In this document: positions 16,154 through 17,987 of the stretch, piece by piece
Layout of the letters: each line of letters opens with the position of its first letter
How positions within the stretch are numbered: position 1 is the stretch's first letter
Assembly (NCBI GenBank): GCA_964420365.1
Contig: CAYQTA010000073.1
Coordinates: 1-17,987 of the forward strand
Direction: 5' to 3'
Length of the DNA stretch: 17,987 bases
Origin: JAMOQA01 sp964420365
GTDB lineage: Bacteria; Acidobacteriota; Polarisedimenticolia; J045
The notes under the pieces: generated by a model
Database searches by the model: none
Seen by the model: the letters and a program-made list of their open reading frames with translations, nothing else
Told to the model about the DNA's origin: nothing
Translations under genes and position numbers: made by a program

Positions 16154-17002
16154 ATGACCCCGATGGACGCCTTCTGGCTGTTCCTCGTGCTGGTCTCGCT
16201 GCAGCCGGTCCTCAAGCAGAAGATGCTCGAGGCGGCCCGCCAGCGCCTGATCGCCGACCTCGAGAAGAAGCGTGGTAGCCGCGTCATCCTGCTCGTCCAC
16301 CGGCAGGAGACGATGTCCCTCCTCGGCTTCCCCGTGATGCGCTACATCGACGTCCACGACTCCGAGGAGGTGATCCGTGCGATCCACCTGACGGAGCCCG
16401 GGGTCCCCCTCGACCTCGTGATCCACACGCCCGGCGGGCTTGTCCTCGCGGCGACCCAGATCGCCCGGGCGGTCAAGCGCCACGAGGGAAAGGTGACGGT
16501 GTTCGTCCCCCACATGGCGATGTCCGGCGGCACCCTGATCGCCCTCGCCGCCGACGAGATCGTGATGGACCCGCACGCGGTGCTCGGGCCGGTCGATCCT
16601 CAGCTCGGCCAGATGCCGGCGGCGTCCTACCTGAAGGTCGTCGAGGACAAGCCGGTCGAGCACGTGGAGGACGAGACCCTGGTGATGGCCGACATGGGCC
16701 GCAAGGCGATCGCCCAGCTCCAGGAGACGATCCTCGAGCTGATCGGCGACCGCTACCCGGAGGCCGAGGCCCGTCGCATCGCCGAGACCCTCTCCGAGGG
16801 CCGCTGGACCCACGACTACCCGATCACCCCCGAGCACGCCCGCCAGCTCGGCCTCCCGGTGACCGACAGCGTCCCGAGGGAGGTCTACAAGCTGATGGAG
16901 CTCTACCCGCAGCCGAAGCGGACGCTGCCGTCGGTGGAGTACCTGCCGGTCCCCCGCCAGGCCGGCAGCGGCAAGGCCGCGGGGCACCACGGTCGCGGCT
17001 GA
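16154..17002 (+). CDS. SDH-type Clp-fold serine proteinase, membrane-anchored
   Basis: The 282-residue protein starts with a single hydrophobic segment (about 6-20, AFWLFLVLVSLQPVL) and continues as a ClpP/SppA-fold domain. HTPGG (91-95) provides the oxyanion loop, and MAMSGGTLIALAADEIV (121-137) holds the likely nucleophile Ser124. MDPHAVLGPVDPQLGQ (138-153) is highly characteristic of the serine dehydrogenase proteinase (SDH) family. Family members are thought to be membrane-associated serine proteases; their substrates are mostly unknown. The ATG at 16154 is chosen because AGGAG (16141-16145) lies 8 bases upstream and the membrane segment follows; the longer frame from 16082 adds an unconserved stretch. 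It lies 82 bases after the secreted hydrolase and 55 bases before the CPBP protease on the same strand, so it could belong to one transcription unit. Confidence 0.91.
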   Translation: MTPMDAFWLFLVLVSLQPVLKQKMLEAARQRLIADLEKKRGSRVILLVHRQETMSLLGFPVMRYIDVHDSEEVIRAIHLTEPGVPLDLVIHTPGGLVLAATQIARAVKRHEGKVTVFVPHMAMSGGTLIALAADEIVMDPHAVLGPVDPQLGQMPAASYLKVVEDKPVEHVEDETLVMADMGRKAIAQLQETILELIGDRYPEAEARRIAETLSEGRWTHDYPITPEHARQLGLPVTDSVPREVYKLMELYPQPKRTLPSVEYLPVPRQAGSGKAAGHHGRG

Positions 17003-17057
17003 TCCGCGCTATGCTCCCCCGGGCGCCCGGGAGCGGAGAGCGCCCGGGAGGCGTGGC

Positions 17058-17870
17058 GTGAGGCCAGGCGACCACGACGAACGCGGGCTCGGGGGCCCCG
17101 GCGATCCCCTTCAGGATCCGGTTCCGTCCCCCCCACCGGAACCACCACCGCGGCGGTGGCGGCCGTGGCTCGTTCTCCTCGGGGACGCGCTCGGGATCCC
17201 GGTGCTCGCCGTCGGCCTGCTGGTCGGCATCATCGTCGTGGCCGTGGCCGCCGGGATGCCCCTCGACGCCGGCAACGCCCGGGCGATTCTCGAGGGGAAA
17301 CCGCTGCCGGAGGGGGCCGCGGGTACCGACGCGAGCGCCTTTCCCCTCGCGGCCCTCGCGTCGCTCCCCCTCGCCCTCCTCGCCTGGGCCGTGGTCTTCG
17401 GGCGGCGCCAGCTCCGGGGGCGGTTCCGGGTGAACGGCGCCATCGTCCGGGACGGGCTCCTCGGGGGCATCGGGATGCTCGCCATCGGCGCCCTCGGTTC
17501 CTCCATCACGGGCGGCGAGACGCCGGCCGCCTTCGAGGTGATGCGCGCCACCCACCCGCTGGTCGTGGTGCCGCTGCTGGTGGTGGTCGCACCCCTCGGC
17601 GAGGAGCTCTACCTGCGGGGGCGACTCTTCGGCGTCCTTCTCGAGGCCGCTGGCCGCCGATGGGCGTACCTGGTCAGCGCGGGGGTCTTCGGCCTGCTGC
17701 ACCTGGCGGGGGGCCTCGACTACCTGCCGCTGGTCCTCGCCTACTTCGGGATCGGGCTGCTCCTCGCCTGGCTGCGCGACCGCACCGGCGGCCTGGTCGC
17801 ACCGGTGCTCGCCCACGCCCTCAACAACCTCGCCGGCGTCCTTTCCCTCTACCTGGCCCACGCGCCCTGA
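17058..17870 (+). CDS. CPBP-family intramembrane glutamic protease
   Basis: The 270-residue product has a Pro-rich cytoplasmic N-terminus (about 1-36) and then six to eight hydrophobic helices. It carries all three CPBP (CAAX protease / bacteriocin-processing, Abi) motifs: EExxxR as GEELYLRGR (Glu182, Glu183, Arg187), FxxxH as FGLLH (His215) and HxxxN as HALNN (His253, Asn257). These form the glutamate-water active site inside the membrane. Bacterial members do diverse jobs (peptide maturation, immunity to self-made peptides, membrane proteolysis) that cannot be told apart here. The start is a GTG with GGGAGG 6 bases upstream. A palindrome CCCGGGCGCCCGGG (17018-17031) and a weak -10-like TATGCT (17010-17015) lie in the gap before it. 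No peptide precursor gene was recognised next to it. A GC hairpin follows 7 bases past the stop codon. Confidence 0.93.
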   Translation: MRPGDHDERGLGGPGDPLQDPVPSPPPEPPPRRWRPWLVLLGDALGIPVLAVGLLVGIIVVAVAAGMPLDAGNARAILEGKPLPEGAAGTDASAFPLAALASLPLALLAWAVVFGRRQLRGRFRVNGAIVRDGLLGGIGMLAIGALGSSITGGETPAAFEVMRATHPLVVVPLLVVVAPLGEELYLRGRLFGVLLEAAGRRWAYLVSAGVFGLLHLAGGLDYLPLVLAYFGIGLLLAWLRDRTGGLVAPVLAHALNNLAGVLSLYLAHAP

Positions 17871-17877
17871 CCACGGC

Positions 17878-17987
17878 GGGCGGCCTCCCGGCCGCCCCTA
17901 CAAGACCCCACGGAAACCCTCGAAACGCGCGCCGCGGGGTTCGTAGGGGTCGCCGGCAGGCGACGGGGTTCTTGTAGGGGTCGCCGG
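17878..17987. repeat. Cluster of hairpin-forming interspersed repeats (REP-like)
   Basis: At least three copies of a short element with the core TTGTAGGGG are present. Copy 1 is inverted (17878-17903): its stem GGGCGGCC/GGCCGCCC has 8 perfect pairs around TCCC. Copy 2 is direct (17943-17964): GTAGGGG is followed by a 6-pair stem GTCGCC/GGCGAC with loop GGCA (17949-17964). Copy 3 (from 17972) is cut by the window end. Copies 2 and 3 are 31 bases apart and share GTAGGGGTCGCCGG, each preceded by CGGGGTTC. Stems differ in sequence between copies 1 and 2 but keep pairing. The cluster begins 7 bases after the CPBP stop codon, so copy 1 may also slow or end transcription; there is no T-tail. Confidence 0.75.

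Noticed and set aside
9799..16287. A single minus-strand open frame of 2162 codons covering the ATPase and running on upstream.
   Set aside because: Only the part up to 12297 has ATPase motifs. The rest is antisense to the phosphoesterase frame and the secreted hydrolase and is low-complexity Arg/Gly/Pro sequence, expected when stop codons are rare in GC-rich DNA.
17931..17987. Possible start of a CRISPR array because of the 31-base spacing of GTAGGGGTCGCCGG.
   Set aside because: The spacing leaves no room for a unique spacer, an inverted copy is present nearby and the unit folds as a REP-like hairpin.

Overview
The window comes from a high-GC (about 70 percent or more by eye) diderm bacterium. 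An outer-membrane beta-barrel porin with a signal peptide and C-terminal phenylalanine, a periplasmic-type multihaem c cytochrome and a methyl-accepting chemotaxis receptor all point to a Gram-negative, motile or surface-sensing cell with a respiratory chain. GTG starts are used for at least three genes. Acidobacteriota, Myxococcota or Planctomycetota would fit this gene mix, but there is no rRNA or other marker here, so the phylum is not established. There is no phage, transposase, CRISPR array, tRNA or rRNA gene that I can see.

Layout. 1-1502: 3' part of a hybrid histidine kinase with two receiver domains, plus strand. 1503-1970: gene-free stretch with an imperfect long inverted repeat. 1971-2681: queC (preQ0 synthesis), converging 13 bases apart on a minus-strand chemotaxis receptor (2695-4995). 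The receiver gene lies downstream of a porin of the OprO/OprP type (5135-6232) and may be cotranscribed with it. A clear Rho-independent terminator (6377-6414) closes the next minus-strand unit, a five-haem cytochrome c (6441-7826), preceded by a class-V aminotransferase / cysteine-desulfurase-like PLP enzyme (7942-9681). Next on the minus strand is a translationally coupled pair: a Mre11/SbcD-type metallophosphoesterase (12294-13649) and an SMC/Rad50-like ATPase with a membrane hairpin in its coiled coil (9799-12297), resembling the Bacillus YhaO/YhaN pair.

A 115-base divergent gap separates these from three plus-strand genes: a secreted CocE/X-Pro-dipeptidyl-peptidase-like hydrolase (13765-16071), a membrane-anchored ClpP-fold SDH-type serine proteinase (16154-17002) and a CPBP intramembrane glutamic protease (17058-17870). 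The window ends in hairpin-forming interspersed repeats (17878-17987).

How the genes work together. The strongest functional unit is the phosphoesterase-ATPase pair (DNA end processing or a related nucleic-acid job, probably at the membrane). The porin and chemotaxis receptor could form an uptake-and-sense pair. The three hydrolases/proteases at the right end are neighbours on one strand but need not share a pathway. The remaining genes look like independent housekeeping or respiratory functions. I do not see a convincing wholly new system; the best leads are the membrane-tethered Rad50-like pair, the pentahaem cytochrome with its own promoter and terminator, and the two repeat elements.
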